A DNA stretch of 6,199 nt, taken from positions 1 through 6,199 of the forward strand of contig CALLXO010000001.1 in the NCBI GenBank assembly GCA_937875645.1, read 5' to 3'. Made by a program: the position numbers and the translations under genes. This document shows, piece after piece, positions 1-6,199 of this stretch. Each line of letters opens with the position of its first letter. Positions within the stretch are counted from its first letter, which is position 1. Origin of the DNA: an uncultured Clostridia bacterium. Its GTDB lineage: Bacteria; Bacillota; Clostridia; Christensenellales; CAG-314. Below the pieces are notes generated by a model. The model made no database searches. It saw only the letters and a program-made list of their open reading frames with translations, and was not told where the DNA came from.

Positions 1-1109
1 GCTATGCCCATAAACTCTAAGACTTTCAATGCACGGTTTTTTATTATATCCTCTTCTATTTTCAATATAGGTAAATGCAGAACTTGCTCTAACAAGCTGC
101 TGTAAAATTGACGGTGAGCGGCAATTAAAAGGTTGTCCAATACAGAAACCTCTTTTATTACTTCGACATTTTGAAAGGTGCGTACAATGCCACGGGTAAT
201 GACGTCAAAAACTTTTTCGTCATTTAAACAGATAGTTTCTCCTTCCTTTGTTTTAAAGTATATGCGCCCTGCCGTCCTTTTGTAAACCTGAGTTATGCAA
301 TTAAAAACTGTCGTTTTGCCGGCACCGTTGGGGCCTATTATGCCAAAAATTTCCCCTTTTCTTACGTCAAAAGATAAGTCATCCACCGCTTTTAGTCCGC
401 CAAAGTGCATAGAGAGATTTTTTACACTTAAAACAATACCTTCTTTTATAAAACAAAGGGAATTATTATCGATATTTTCCTTTTTATCATATTTGATATG
501 ACATTGCTCGGCTTTTTTACGATTGAATATTATTTTATTTTCAATACTGATAGCTGCTTTTTTTTGTTTTTTTTCGTCAATCTCCTCCAATTTTTGAGCA
601 TATTCTGACAGCAAAACTTGATGTTTTTCTTTAATCTCATTTAATTTATTATCGTAATCTGAGGATTCTGTTAAATTTCTTTCAGTCTTTAACGCATCAA
701 ACTTAATGCGCCTTTTTTCCTTATATTGTTCAAACAACTCTTTACGCAGCTTATCCGCCGCCTTTGCTTTTTCTAAAAAATTCTTATACTTAATATTGTT
801 TTTTTCTGTCGGATCAATTTGATATTTTTCCGAAAGTTTTTGCGCTTTGAGGACGTTAAGTCTATTTTTTAATAATATCCGCTCTTCTTTTTTTTTATAT
901 ATTGAGTCATTTACTTGATTAAAAACCTCTTCCCTTTCCATTAAATGGTAGAGTTCTCTTTTTGCTTTATAATCCAATTCCTGCTTATAATCCTCTATTC
1001 TTTTGCGTTTTTCCTCCTCTATTTGTAAAGCCCTTACTTCCTTATATTCCTTAAAAATCTTAGCACGGCTGTCATATTTTTTGCATTTTTGTTGAGCACT
1101 ATTTGTCAT
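1..1109 (-). CDS. livG: LivG-type ABC transporter ATPase with a long N-terminal coiled-coil extension (partial, 3' end off window)
   Basis: This is the ATP-binding subunit of a branched-chain amino acid type (HAAT) importer, expected to sit on the cytoplasmic face of LivH/LivM and power uptake. The frame is open for 369 codons and runs off the left edge. Residues about 226-369 match LivG: the strand VLSVKNLSMHFGG (226-238), Walker A GPNGAGKT (259-266, at 312-335) and the Q-loop VRTFQN with Gln313, followed by the LivG-like LDNLLIAAH. The signature motif, Walker B and H-loop lie beyond the edge. Normal LivG proteins begin just before the first strand; here about 220 charged residues precede it. 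The ATG at 1109 overlaps the end of livM by 11 bases and follows a GGGGAGG site, and no ATG, GTG or TTG lies in frame close before the ABC domain, so the long form is the best call. The ABC assignment is firm; the role of the extension is unknown. Confidence 0.9.
   Translation of the reverse strand, partial: MTNSAQQKCKKYDSRAKIFKEYKEVRALQIEEEKRKRIEDYKQELDYKAKRELYHLMEREEVFNQVNDSIYKKKEERILLKNRLNVLKAQKLSEKYQIDPTEKNNIKYKNFLEKAKAADKLRKELFEQYKEKRRIKFDALKTERNLTESSDYDNKLNEIKEKHQVLLSEYAQKLEEIDEKKQKKAAISIENKIIFNRKKAEQCHIKYDKKENIDNNSLCFIKEGIVLSVKNLSMHFGGLKAVDDLSFDVRKGEIFGIIGPNGAGKTTVFNCITQVYKRTAGRIYFKTKEGETICLNDEKVFDVITRGIVRTFQNVEVIKEVSVLDNLLIAAHRQFYSSLLEQVLHLPILKIEEDIIKNRALKVLEFMGI
441..1109 (-). other. 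Lysine/glutamate-rich coiled-coil-like extension of the LivG protein
   Basis: This segment encodes residues 1-223 of the LivG-type protein. By hand count, residues 10-209 contain 41 Lys, 29 Glu, 13 Arg and 11 Asp, about 47% charged. There is no glycine before residue 224 and only one proline (P100), which suggests two long helices hinged near residue 100. Hydrophobic residues recur at spacings of 3 to 4, for example L156, I159, L166, Y170, L174 and I177, a pattern typical of coiled coils. I see no membrane segment or signal peptide and do not recognise a named domain. It may mediate oligomerisation, docking to a partner or tethering. This is inferred from composition only. Confidence 0.75.
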
Positions 1110-2181
1110 TAGTCAATAGCCTCCCCAAACTCTTTTTTGCTTCTATGCGAAAACGAATGCTGTTTATCAACTGATTAAAACCGCCGGCATAAAACATTAC
1201 TATAATTACTATCAATAAGCCAATTATTATAGTCATCATATCGCCGTTTTGACGAAAAAAAGGAACATAAGACATAAGGATAGTATTTAATCCGTAAATA
1301 ATAAACACGCCAAAAACTGCGCCCCAAAGAGAGGTTGCGCCCCCTATTATTACCGCACCCAAGATATTTAGGGATGTGGTGATAGTAAGCATTAAATCTG
1401 TCGCCTGAAAACTGCCGATATATAAAAAATAAATTACGCCGGCAATTGCGGCATAAATGACAGAAATTACAAATGCCAAAAGACGGTATTTCATAAGGCT
1501 TATTCCCATTGCCTGCGCCGCTGCGGTGCTGTTTTTCATGGCTATCATAGCTCTGCCTGTGGGGCTGTTAATTAGATTGCTGGACATAACAAGCAAGGCA
1601 ACAAGTATCAACACACCGATGATAAAAATCCCCCCCTGCATATTAGTGATACCTAATTTAATAAAAAACAATTTGCGGTTAGCTGCGGACAGCGATAAAC
1701 TGGAAGCAAGAGCCTTAAAAGCAAAAGCCAAAATTTCGCTTACTCCCAGCGTAATAATAGCAAGATAAATGCCCTCTATTCTGAGAGAAATAAAGCCTAC
1801 CGTTATGCCTATTCCTATTGCAATCAAAATGGCAAAAACAAGCGCAATACCAAAAGTCAGTCCCCACCTTTCCATAACAAAATAAGCAGAATAAATGCCA
1901 ATACCTACAAAACCGGCAGTGCCTAATGACGCTAACCCCGCATAACCTAACAGCATACAAAAACCAACCGCTATTATGGCATACATTATCACGTTAAAAA
2001 GCGTGGTTATAATGTCTGTCGGCACAATGCCGGGGATTTTAGCAATAAACAACAGCAAAAGCACGACACCAAAGAGCGCAAACTGAATATTAGGCAATGC
2101 TAAATTTTTTCTGCGTTTTTGACGGGCATGGGTATATGGCTTGTTTATTTTGAAATAATCTCTTTTTAAAAAATCCTGCAT
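1099..2181 (-). CDS. livM: Branched-chain amino acid type ABC transporter permease LivM
   Basis: This is one of the two integral membrane permeases of a HAAT-family importer, pairing with LivH. The 360-residue product has a basic hydrophilic N-terminus (1-30) and then roughly nine or ten hydrophobic segments between about 33 and 335. Family landmarks are LLGYAGLASLGTAGFVGIG (77-95), where most relatives read SLGHAAF so the His is replaced by Thr; the cytoplasmic loop that contacts the ATPase, TGRAMIAMKNSTAAAQAMG (208-226); and NILGAVIIGGATSLWGAVFG (272-291). The ATG follows AAGAAAGG with 7 bases of spacing, and only 2 bases separate it from the livH stop, so translation is probably coupled. 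The last 11 bases overlap the livG start. The substrate could be a branched-chain amino acid, but HAAT systems also carry amides, urea and aromatic or other carboxylates. Confidence 0.93.
   Translation of the reverse strand: MQDFLKRDYFKINKPYTHARQKRRKNLALPNIQFALFGVVLLLLFIAKIPGIVPTDIITTLFNVIMYAIIAVGFCMLLGYAGLASLGTAGFVGIGIYSAYFVMERWGLTFGIALVFAILIAIGIGITVGFISLRIEGIYLAIITLGVSEILAFAFKALASSLSLSAANRKLFFIKLGITNMQGGIFIIGVLILVALLVMSSNLINSPTGRAMIAMKNSTAAAQAMGISLMKYRLLAFVISVIYAAIAGVIYFLYIGSFQATDLMLTITTSLNILGAVIIGGATSLWGAVFGVFIIYGLNTILMSYVPFFRQNGDMMTIIIGLLIVIIVMFYAGGFNQLINSIRFRIEAKKSLGRLLTNDK
1120..1126 (-). promoter_or_regulatory. Ribosome binding site for the extended LivG start
   Basis: GGGGAGG on the minus strand lies inside the end of livM, 10 bases upstream of the ATG at 1109. 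It is one of the strongest Shine-Dalgarno matches in the window, though the spacing is slightly long. It supports initiation at the long LivG start, probably coupled to termination of livM. Confidence 0.65.
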
Positions 2182-2183
2182 AG

Positions 2184-3086
2184 TTATACCTTTCTTACTG
2201 CGATTTTGTCAAAAAGACCCTTCGGTTTAAACAAAATAAGCAGTAAAATAATAACGTAAACAATTACGTTTACCCAACCTGATATAAAGGAAAAACGTGG
2301 GTAAATTGCCAAAAGTCCTATCAATCTTGCAAACACCGGTACAAGGACAGCGGCTATAACTGGTCCATAAAAGGTGGCAAAGCCGCCTAAAACACTTGCC
2401 ATAAAAGCGTCCACTTGAATATTAACCATAAATAAAGTGGTGATGTTTACCCTTACACTTGCATACAGCATTGCACTAATAGCGGCTATTCCGCAAGCTA
2501 AACCCCAGCTTATTGCCGTTATGGCACGTGTATTTACGCCTAACATATCGGCAACTGTTTCGTTGCTTGCCGTAGCTCTGACACCTAATCCCCATTTGGT
2601 AAAATACAAACCTAAAAAAACAACGGATAGCACTACCAAGGTTATCCCCAAGCAATAAAGCGAATTTACAGGAATGCTAATTTCACCGACTTTCATTATC
2701 TTATCAGAAAACCCTCTAAAGGAAAAACCGTTAATAAATTTTTTCTTAAACAAGATAGAGGTAATGCCGTAAAAGACCGATACTAATCCCATTGTTATAA
2801 TTTGCTTGCCTATTGCGTATACGTTTTTGCCCTTTCTAAAAATAACAACATCAATAAACGAACCGACAATAAAACCTATTATTACCCCCAACGGTAATCC
2901 TAAATATAGCGGAAAAGCAGCCTGATTAAATAAATCAATAACAATAAAACTGGAGAAAGCAGCTATTACGCCTTGAGCAAAGTTTGCGGTATCAGAGGTT
3001 TTAAAAATCAAAGTAATAGCAAACGTCGCCAAAACAGTAACGCACACATATGGAATTGAACTTATAAATGTTTCAAGTAAAATCAT
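2184..3086 (-). CDS. livH: Branched-chain amino acid type ABC transporter permease LivH
   Basis: This is the second membrane permease of the HAAT importer, 300 residues from the chosen ATG. About eight hydrophobic segments are visible, beginning at about 11-28. Family landmarks are the NFAQG motif (35-39) after the first membrane segment; the ATPase-contact loop GLGVRATASNETVADMLGVN (166-185); ASVLGGFATFYGPVIAA (230-246); and the C-terminal FKPKGLF (286-292), equivalent to the RPxGLFG ending common in LivH. A GTG at 3113 would add nine residues and overlap the upstream gene, but it has no ribosome binding site. The ATG at 3086 has GGAG five bases upstream and gives the usual family N-terminus. 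Seventeen bases separate it from the upstream condensing enzyme, and livM follows after 2 bases. Confidence 0.92.
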   Translation of the reverse strand: MILLETFISSIPYVCVTVLATFAITLIFKTSDTANFAQGVIAAFSSFIVIDLFNQAAFPLYLGLPLGVIIGFIVGSFIDVVIFRKGKNVYAIGKQIITMGLVSVFYGITSILFKKKFINGFSFRGFSDKIMKVGEISIPVNSLYCLGITLVVLSVVFLGLYFTKWGLGVRATASNETVADMLGVNTRAITAISWGLACGIAAISAMLYASVRVNITTLFMVNIQVDAFMASVLGGFATFYGPVIAAVLVPVFARLIGLLAIYPRFSFISGWVNVIVYVIILLLILFKPKGLFDKIAVRKV

Positions 3087-3091
3087 ATTTG

Positions 3092-3095
3092 CTCC
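3092..3095 (-). promoter_or_regulatory. Ribosome binding site deciding the livH start
   Basis: GGAG on the minus strand lies 5 bases upstream of the ATG at 3086. The alternative GTG at 3113 has no comparable site upstream, so this favours the shorter LivH. Confidence 0.6.
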
Positions 3096-3103
3096 AATAA
3101 TAA

Positions 3104-4126
3104 TTATCCCCACCTGATTACATTAGCAGACCAAACGTAACCTATACCCGCCGCAATCATACATACGACTGTCCCCTCCTTTACCTTGCCTTGCTGCAAG
3201 CCTAATTCTAAAGATAAAATTTGGTCAATTTGCCCTATATGTCCGTATTCTTCCAAATAAATTGTTTTTTCAGGCGAAACACCTAATTCGGCTATTAAAC
3301 CTTTGTGTCCACTTCTTTTCATATGCAAAACGTCAAGATAGCCAATATCTTTTCGAGTTAGCCCTGCCTGAAATAAACTGTCGTCTATGCACTTGTACCA
3401 GTTGGGCATGCTTACTTCGTTAAGCCTGTCCTTCATTTTTTGCGGTTCAATTAACCTTAATGATTTATATCCTTCTTCTATATTGTCCTTGTTAAAGGGG
3501 TGCGCTATGCCGCCGATTACAACGCCCGCCGTACGTGCTAAACTGCCGTCAGAAATTATTTTGCTTCCTAAAAGTAAATTTTTGCCGTAATTTTTTTGCA
3601 TAATTAAAGCGCCGCCGCCAGCGGAAAGATTGTACATCATGCTCATATTCTTGTCAGTATAATCGACAAAGTCGCCGTTGCGGTAGCCGCCGCAAATTAA
3701 TATAGCGTTAGTGTTTTTGTCAGCAATAAGCATATCCGCTGCCATTTTCATAGCAGAAACACAAGTACAGCAACGGTTTTGAACATCAATAGCCCATGCA
3801 TTTGTTGCGCCTATTATGTCTTGAATATAACACGCCGAAGTAGTGAGCGGATACTCTTTCCATTCCTCCCCTATGCATAAAACAACGTCGATTTTTTTGG
3901 GATCAAAACCTGTATTTTTTAAACAATTTAAAGCGGCTTTTGCGCCCATTTCCTGCGTGCCGTCAAAGGTATCGGGGAGATATTTTTTAACAATACCCAA
4001 TTTATTTATCACCGCTTCTTCTGTCCAATAACCCTTTGTTGCTTGCGAAATTTCCTTTGCGGTCATTATTTTTTGCGGCAGATAAGTACCCACACCCACT
4101 ATACCTACATTTGCTCTGTTTTCCAT
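3104..4126 (-). CDS. KAS III-like (FabH/HMG-CoA synthase superfamily) condensing enzyme
   Basis: This 340-residue thiolase-fold protein aligns along its length with 3-oxoacyl-ACP synthase III. Family enzymes form an acyl-Cys intermediate and condense it with a second thioester, or transfer it. The N-terminal VGIVGVGTYLPQKIMT (7-22) is typical. AIDVQNRCC (112-120) aligns with the FabH nucleophile segment and makes Cys119 the likely nucleophile, within an unusual CCTC cluster. The block LDVLHMKRSGHKG (264-276) supplies the likely active-site His268, with His274 as alternative. EEYGHIGQID (292-301) aligns with the FabH YGNTSAAS block, so His296 replaces the usual catalytic Asn. The C-terminal AAGIGYVWSANVIRWG matches the FabH ending. 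AGGAG five bases before the ATG overlaps the etfA stop. Placement between etfA and liv genes argues against ordinary fatty acid synthesis and for a role in catabolism or acyl transfer. The exact substrate is unknown. Confidence 0.82.
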   Translation of the reverse strand: MENRANVGIVGVGTYLPQKIMTAKEISQATKGYWTEEAVINKLGIVKKYLPDTFDGTQEMGAKAALNCLKNTGFDPKKIDVVLCIGEEWKEYPLTTSACYIQDIIGATNAWAIDVQNRCCTCVSAMKMAADMLIADKNTNAILICGGYRNGDFVDYTDKNMSMMYNLSAGGGALIMQKNYGKNLLLGSKIISDGSLARTAGVVIGGIAHPFNKDNIEEGYKSLRLIEPQKMKDRLNEVSMPNWYKCIDDSLFQAGLTRKDIGYLDVLHMKRSGHKGLIAELGVSPEKTIYLEEYGHIGQIDQILSLELGLQQGKVKEGTVVCMIAAGIGYVWSANVIRWG

Positions 4127-4134
4127 ATTTTCTC

Positions 4135-5133
4135 CTAATTCGATTGAATATTGCGTTTAATGTTTATTAAAGCTTCCTTTAAATGCGGCAAAATTTCTTT
4201 TGCGTCTGCTACAATGCCTAAATGCGCAACTTTAAATATTGGCGCTTCCTTATCGTTGTTTATGGCGATTATATAATCTGACTCCTCCATGCCTGCTAAA
4301 TGCTGTACTGCGCCAGAAATACCCAAAGCTATATAAACTGACGGTCTCACCGTTTTGCCTGTCTGCCCCACTTGCTTTTGAGTGGGCATAAAACCCGTAT
4401 CGACAAGCGCACGGCTGCTACAAGTGAGTGCACCGATGCTGGACGCAAATTCCTTAATATTTTTTAGGTCGTCCTTTACTCCTCTGCCACAAGCTATTAA
4501 AATTTCCGCATCTTCAATATTTTCCTTATGTGTTTCTTCTATCACCTCTTTAACAAGATTAACCCTAAATTTAGCGGTGTCAAATTTTATCTTTACCTCT
4601 TTGACTTCTCCCCTTCTGTTTTTGTCATACTCTTGCTTTTTCATTACCCCTTCCCTAACTGTAGACATTTGCGGTCTGTGATCAGGGCAAATAATTGTTG
4701 CAAACAGATTTCCTCCAAAAGCAGGCCGCGTCATATACAAAACGCCCTTTTCGTCCACTTCAAGTTTTGTACAGTCGGCAGTCAGTCCCGTTTTAAGCAT
4801 AGCAGATAACCGTGGCGCAAGGTCTCTGCCTATGCTGGTAGCTGCGTACAAAACTATTTCCGGCTGATGCTCTTTTATTATCTGATAAGTTGCCTGCGCA
4901 TATTGCTCCGTCAAATAATATCTAAGGTTTTTGTCCTCCACGACATAAACAACATCTGCGCCGTAACCTATAAGCTTTTCCGCTTGATTTTTTATTCCGC
5001 TGCCGAGTAACACGGCGCAAACTTGATTTTTGGTAACCTCCGCAAGCTTTTTAGCAGCACCGAGCAACTGAAAACTAACGTCCTTTATAATACTGTCTCT
5101 TTGTTCGCATATAACAAAAATATCCTTTGACAT
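4135..5133 (-). CDS. etfA: Electron transfer flavoprotein alpha subunit
   Basis: EtfA forms a heterodimer with EtfB, binds FAD and accepts electrons from acyl-CoA dehydrogenases in the cytoplasm. The 332-residue length is typical. The N-terminal domain contains GLTADCT (116-122), RPAFGGN (136-142) and HRPQMSTVREGVM (152-164). The C-terminal FAD domain contains ACGRGVKD (214-221), the SSRALVD segment (239-245), QVGQTGKTVRP (254-264), GISGAVQHLAGM (271-282) and IAINNDKEAPIF (289-300), all expected of a functional EtfA. There is no ferredoxin-like N-terminal extension. It resembles EtfA of anaerobes, including electron-bifurcating members, but bifurcation cannot be proved from sequence alone. 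AGAGG lies five bases before the ATG, and nine bases separate it from etfB. The gene is intact although its partner is frameshifted. Confidence 0.95.
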   Translation of the reverse strand: MSKDIFVICEQRDSIIKDVSFQLLGAAKKLAEVTKNQVCAVLLGSGIKNQAEKLIGYGADVVYVVEDKNLRYYLTEQYAQATYQIIKEHQPEIVLYAATSIGRDLAPRLSAMLKTGLTADCTKLEVDEKGVLYMTRPAFGGNLFATIICPDHRPQMSTVREGVMKKQEYDKNRRGEVKEVKIKFDTAKFRVNLVKEVIEETHKENIEDAEILIACGRGVKDDLKNIKEFASSIGALTCSSRALVDTGFMPTQKQVGQTGKTVRPSVYIALGISGAVQHLAGMEESDYIIAINNDKEAPIFKVAHLGIVADAKEILPHLKEALINIKRNIQSN

Positions 5134-5142
5134 AATTACCTC

Positions 5143-5915
5143 TTAAATGTAATGCTTTTCGCTAAGCTTTTGCGCAATAAGATTTGCCGCTTCCGCAACG
5201 GGCAACTCTATTAAATCCCTGTCGCTGTTATGCTGTTTGGTAAAGGTAGTTTTTACTTTTGTCGGCGACCCTTTAAGTCCAATTGAAGCTGCTTCTAACT
5301 GCAAATGTTCAAAAGTAATTTTTTGTACGTCAATGTTCTCCTGATTGACAATGCCTTTTACATTCATATAACGAGGCTGACTATTGCCGCTAATTACTGT
5401 CGCCAAAAAAGGCGGCTTGACTCTTAACAATTGATACCTATCCTCTTGCTGACGGCGCAAAACAAATTCATCGCCGTTAAGTTCAAGACTTACGCAATAA
5501 GTAATTTGTGGCAAGCCTAAAAAGCTAGCAATCTGAGGACCAACTTGTGCTGTGTCACCGTCTGTCTGCCGGTCAGCACTATATCAAAACTGATTTGTTG
5601 TATTGCCGCCGACAAAATCATACTTGTAGCCAAAGTGTCGCTGCCTGCAAACATACGATCAGTCAACAAATACGCTTGTTGAGCACCCATTGCCAAAGCC
5701 TCCCGCAAAATGTACTCCGTCTGAAAAGGGCCCATAGAAATTACCTTTACTGTTGCGCCGTATTTGTCTTTATAAGCTAACGCCGTCTCCAATGCCATTT
5801 TGTCATCAGGGTTCATTATGCTGGGTACGCCCTCTCGCTTTAAAGTGTTGGTTATTGGGTCAACTTTTATATCCGTCGTATCAGGGACTTGTTTTAAACA
5901 TACTACTATATCCAT
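5143..5915 (-). pseudogene. etfB: Electron transfer flavoprotein beta subunit, interrupted by a frameshift
   Basis: EtfB partners EtfA and carries the second nucleotide (AMP, or a second FAD in bifurcating types). The first frame (5517-5915) encodes KQVPDT (8-13), NPDD (35-38), ALAMGA (73-78), AGSDTLATS (90-98) and GRQTV (116-120), then goes out of register and stops 12 codons later. The second frame resumes at once with GDTAQVGPQIASFLGLPQ and continues through QPRYMN and IGLKGSPT to a normal KHYI end at 5143. The family motif is GRQxxDGDTAQVGP; here 7 bases are missing between GRQTV and the GD. Restoring them gives 259 residues, the normal EtfB length. The start has AGAGG five bases before the ATG, overlapping the dehydrogenase stop. 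As read, no full EtfB can be made without recoding. A sequencing or assembly error, a true mutation and a switchable repeat all remain possible. Confidence 0.88.
5556..5562 (-). other. Frameshift site in etfB: single remaining GACGGTG unit
   Basis: The minus strand here reads CA-GACGGTG-ACACAG. Duplicating the 7-base unit in tandem restores the reading frame and gives exactly GRQTVDGDTAQ, the expected EtfB motif. The break is therefore best explained by contraction of a (GACGGTG)2 repeat to one copy, in the DNA or in the assembly. Confidence 0.75.
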
Positions 5916-5924
5916 ATAATCCTC

Positions 5925-6199
5925 TTACTTTTTCAACAGCGCACCGCTTATTACCATACGCTGAACCTCACTCGTGCCCTCGTATATTTCGGTGATTTTA
6001 GCATCTCTCATCATACGTTCAACAGGATATTCTCTCGTATAACCGTATCCCCCATGAAACTGTACGCATTTTGTCGTCACATTCATTGCCGTTTCAGCAG
6101 CAAAAAGTTTTGCTTGCGCCGCATAAAGCGAAGGAGTATTTAACCGCATTTCTTTTGCTTCAGTTGCCCTTTCCACCAATAACTTTGCCGCTTCTATTT
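5925..6199 (-). CDS. Acyl-CoA dehydrogenase, C-terminal fragment (partial, 5' end off window)
   Basis: This FAD enzyme introduces the alpha,beta double bond into an acyl-CoA and passes electrons to ETF. Only the last 90 residues are in the window, and the frame is open to the right edge, starting [11 protein letters not shown]. Motifs of the C-terminal helical domain are complete: [24 protein letters not shown], contributing to FAD binding across the dimer, then [17 protein letters not shown]. The Glu of YEG (codon at 5979-5981) is at the catalytic-base position used by medium-chain, short-chain and butyryl-CoA dehydrogenases. The stop overlaps the ribosome binding site of etfB, so it is the direct upstream partner of etfBA. 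Chain-length or substrate specificity cannot be judged from this fragment. Confidence 0.92.
   Translation of the reverse strand, partial: IEAAKLLVERATEAKEMRLNTPSLYAAQAKLFAAETAMNVTTKCVQFHGGYGYTREYPVERMMRDAKITEIYEGTSEVQRMVISGALLKK

Noticed and set aside
406..444. An internal start giving a standard-length LivG (AGAAGG at 439-444)
   Set aside because: The only codon after that site is ATT one base away, and the first in-frame ATG (codon 234) would delete the first strand of the ABC domain.
295..501. Plus-strand open frames such as 295-501, 1457-1768, 2437-2658, 3387-3590, 4382-4809 and 5547-5995
   Set aside because: All lie opposite well-supported minus-strand genes and their translations show no recognisable family motifs. 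They are antisense shadows.
1715..1960. Minus-strand 81-codon frame inside livM
   Set aside because: It is an alternative frame of conserved LivM membrane segments, rich in Cys and His by frame shift, with no independent support.
3087..3113. GTG at 3113 as the livH start, overlapping the condensing-enzyme gene
   Set aside because: It has no ribosome binding site, and the added nine residues do not fit the family N-terminus. The ATG at 3086 has GGAG at good spacing.
5143..5514. The C-terminal etfB piece as an independent gene starting at a TTG
   Set aside because: The TTG lies in the middle of conserved EtfB sequence, and the same frame continues upstream with GDTAQVGPQIASFLG. It is the second half of a frameshifted etfB.
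1..6199. Intrinsic terminators, promoters, tRNA/rRNA, CRISPR repeats or insertion sequences
   Set aside because: Gaps between genes are at most 17 bases, and I saw no GC-rich hairpin followed by a T-run, no terminal inverted repeats, no transposase and no regularly spaced repeats.

Overview
The window holds seven genes, all on the minus strand, packed head to tail with gaps of 2 to 17 bases or a short overlap. They read as one transcription unit running from the right edge to the left edge. No promoter, terminator, RNA gene, mobile element or CRISPR array is visible, and no stretch over 20 bases lies outside a gene. Both end genes run off the window. The DNA is AT-rich. Together with an electron-transfer flavoprotein (ETF) resembling those of strict anaerobes such as clostridia and Acidaminococcus, this suggests an anaerobic bacterium, perhaps Clostridia/Negativicutes or an anaerobic deltaproteobacterial lineage. 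The taxonomy cannot be settled from this sequence.

In transcription order (right to left): the C-terminus of an acyl-CoA dehydrogenase (5925-6199, partial); etfB (5143-5915), broken by a frameshift; etfA (4135-5133); a KAS III/thiolase-fold condensing enzyme (3104-4126); livH (2184-3086) and livM (1099-2181), the two membrane permeases of a branched-chain amino acid type (HAAT family) ABC importer; and a livG-type ATPase (1-1109, partial). A livF ATPase and a substrate-binding protein are expected, but neither is in the window.

The layout suggests a catabolic unit. A carboxylate or amino acid would be imported by Liv-type permeases, converted to an acyl-CoA, and oxidised by the dehydrogenase, with electrons passing to EtfAB. 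The condensing enzyme would act on an acyl thioester of the same pathway. The substrate is not identifiable here.

Two things stand out. First, the LivG protein carries about 220 extra N-terminal residues, glycine-free, highly charged and coiled-coil-like, ahead of a normal ABC domain; its start has a strong ribosome binding site and there is no good internal start. Second, etfB is split in two frames in a way exactly explained by loss of one copy of a tandem 7-bp repeat inside its conserved nucleotide-binding motif. A third, weaker point is a His where the KAS III family normally has the catalytic Asn.
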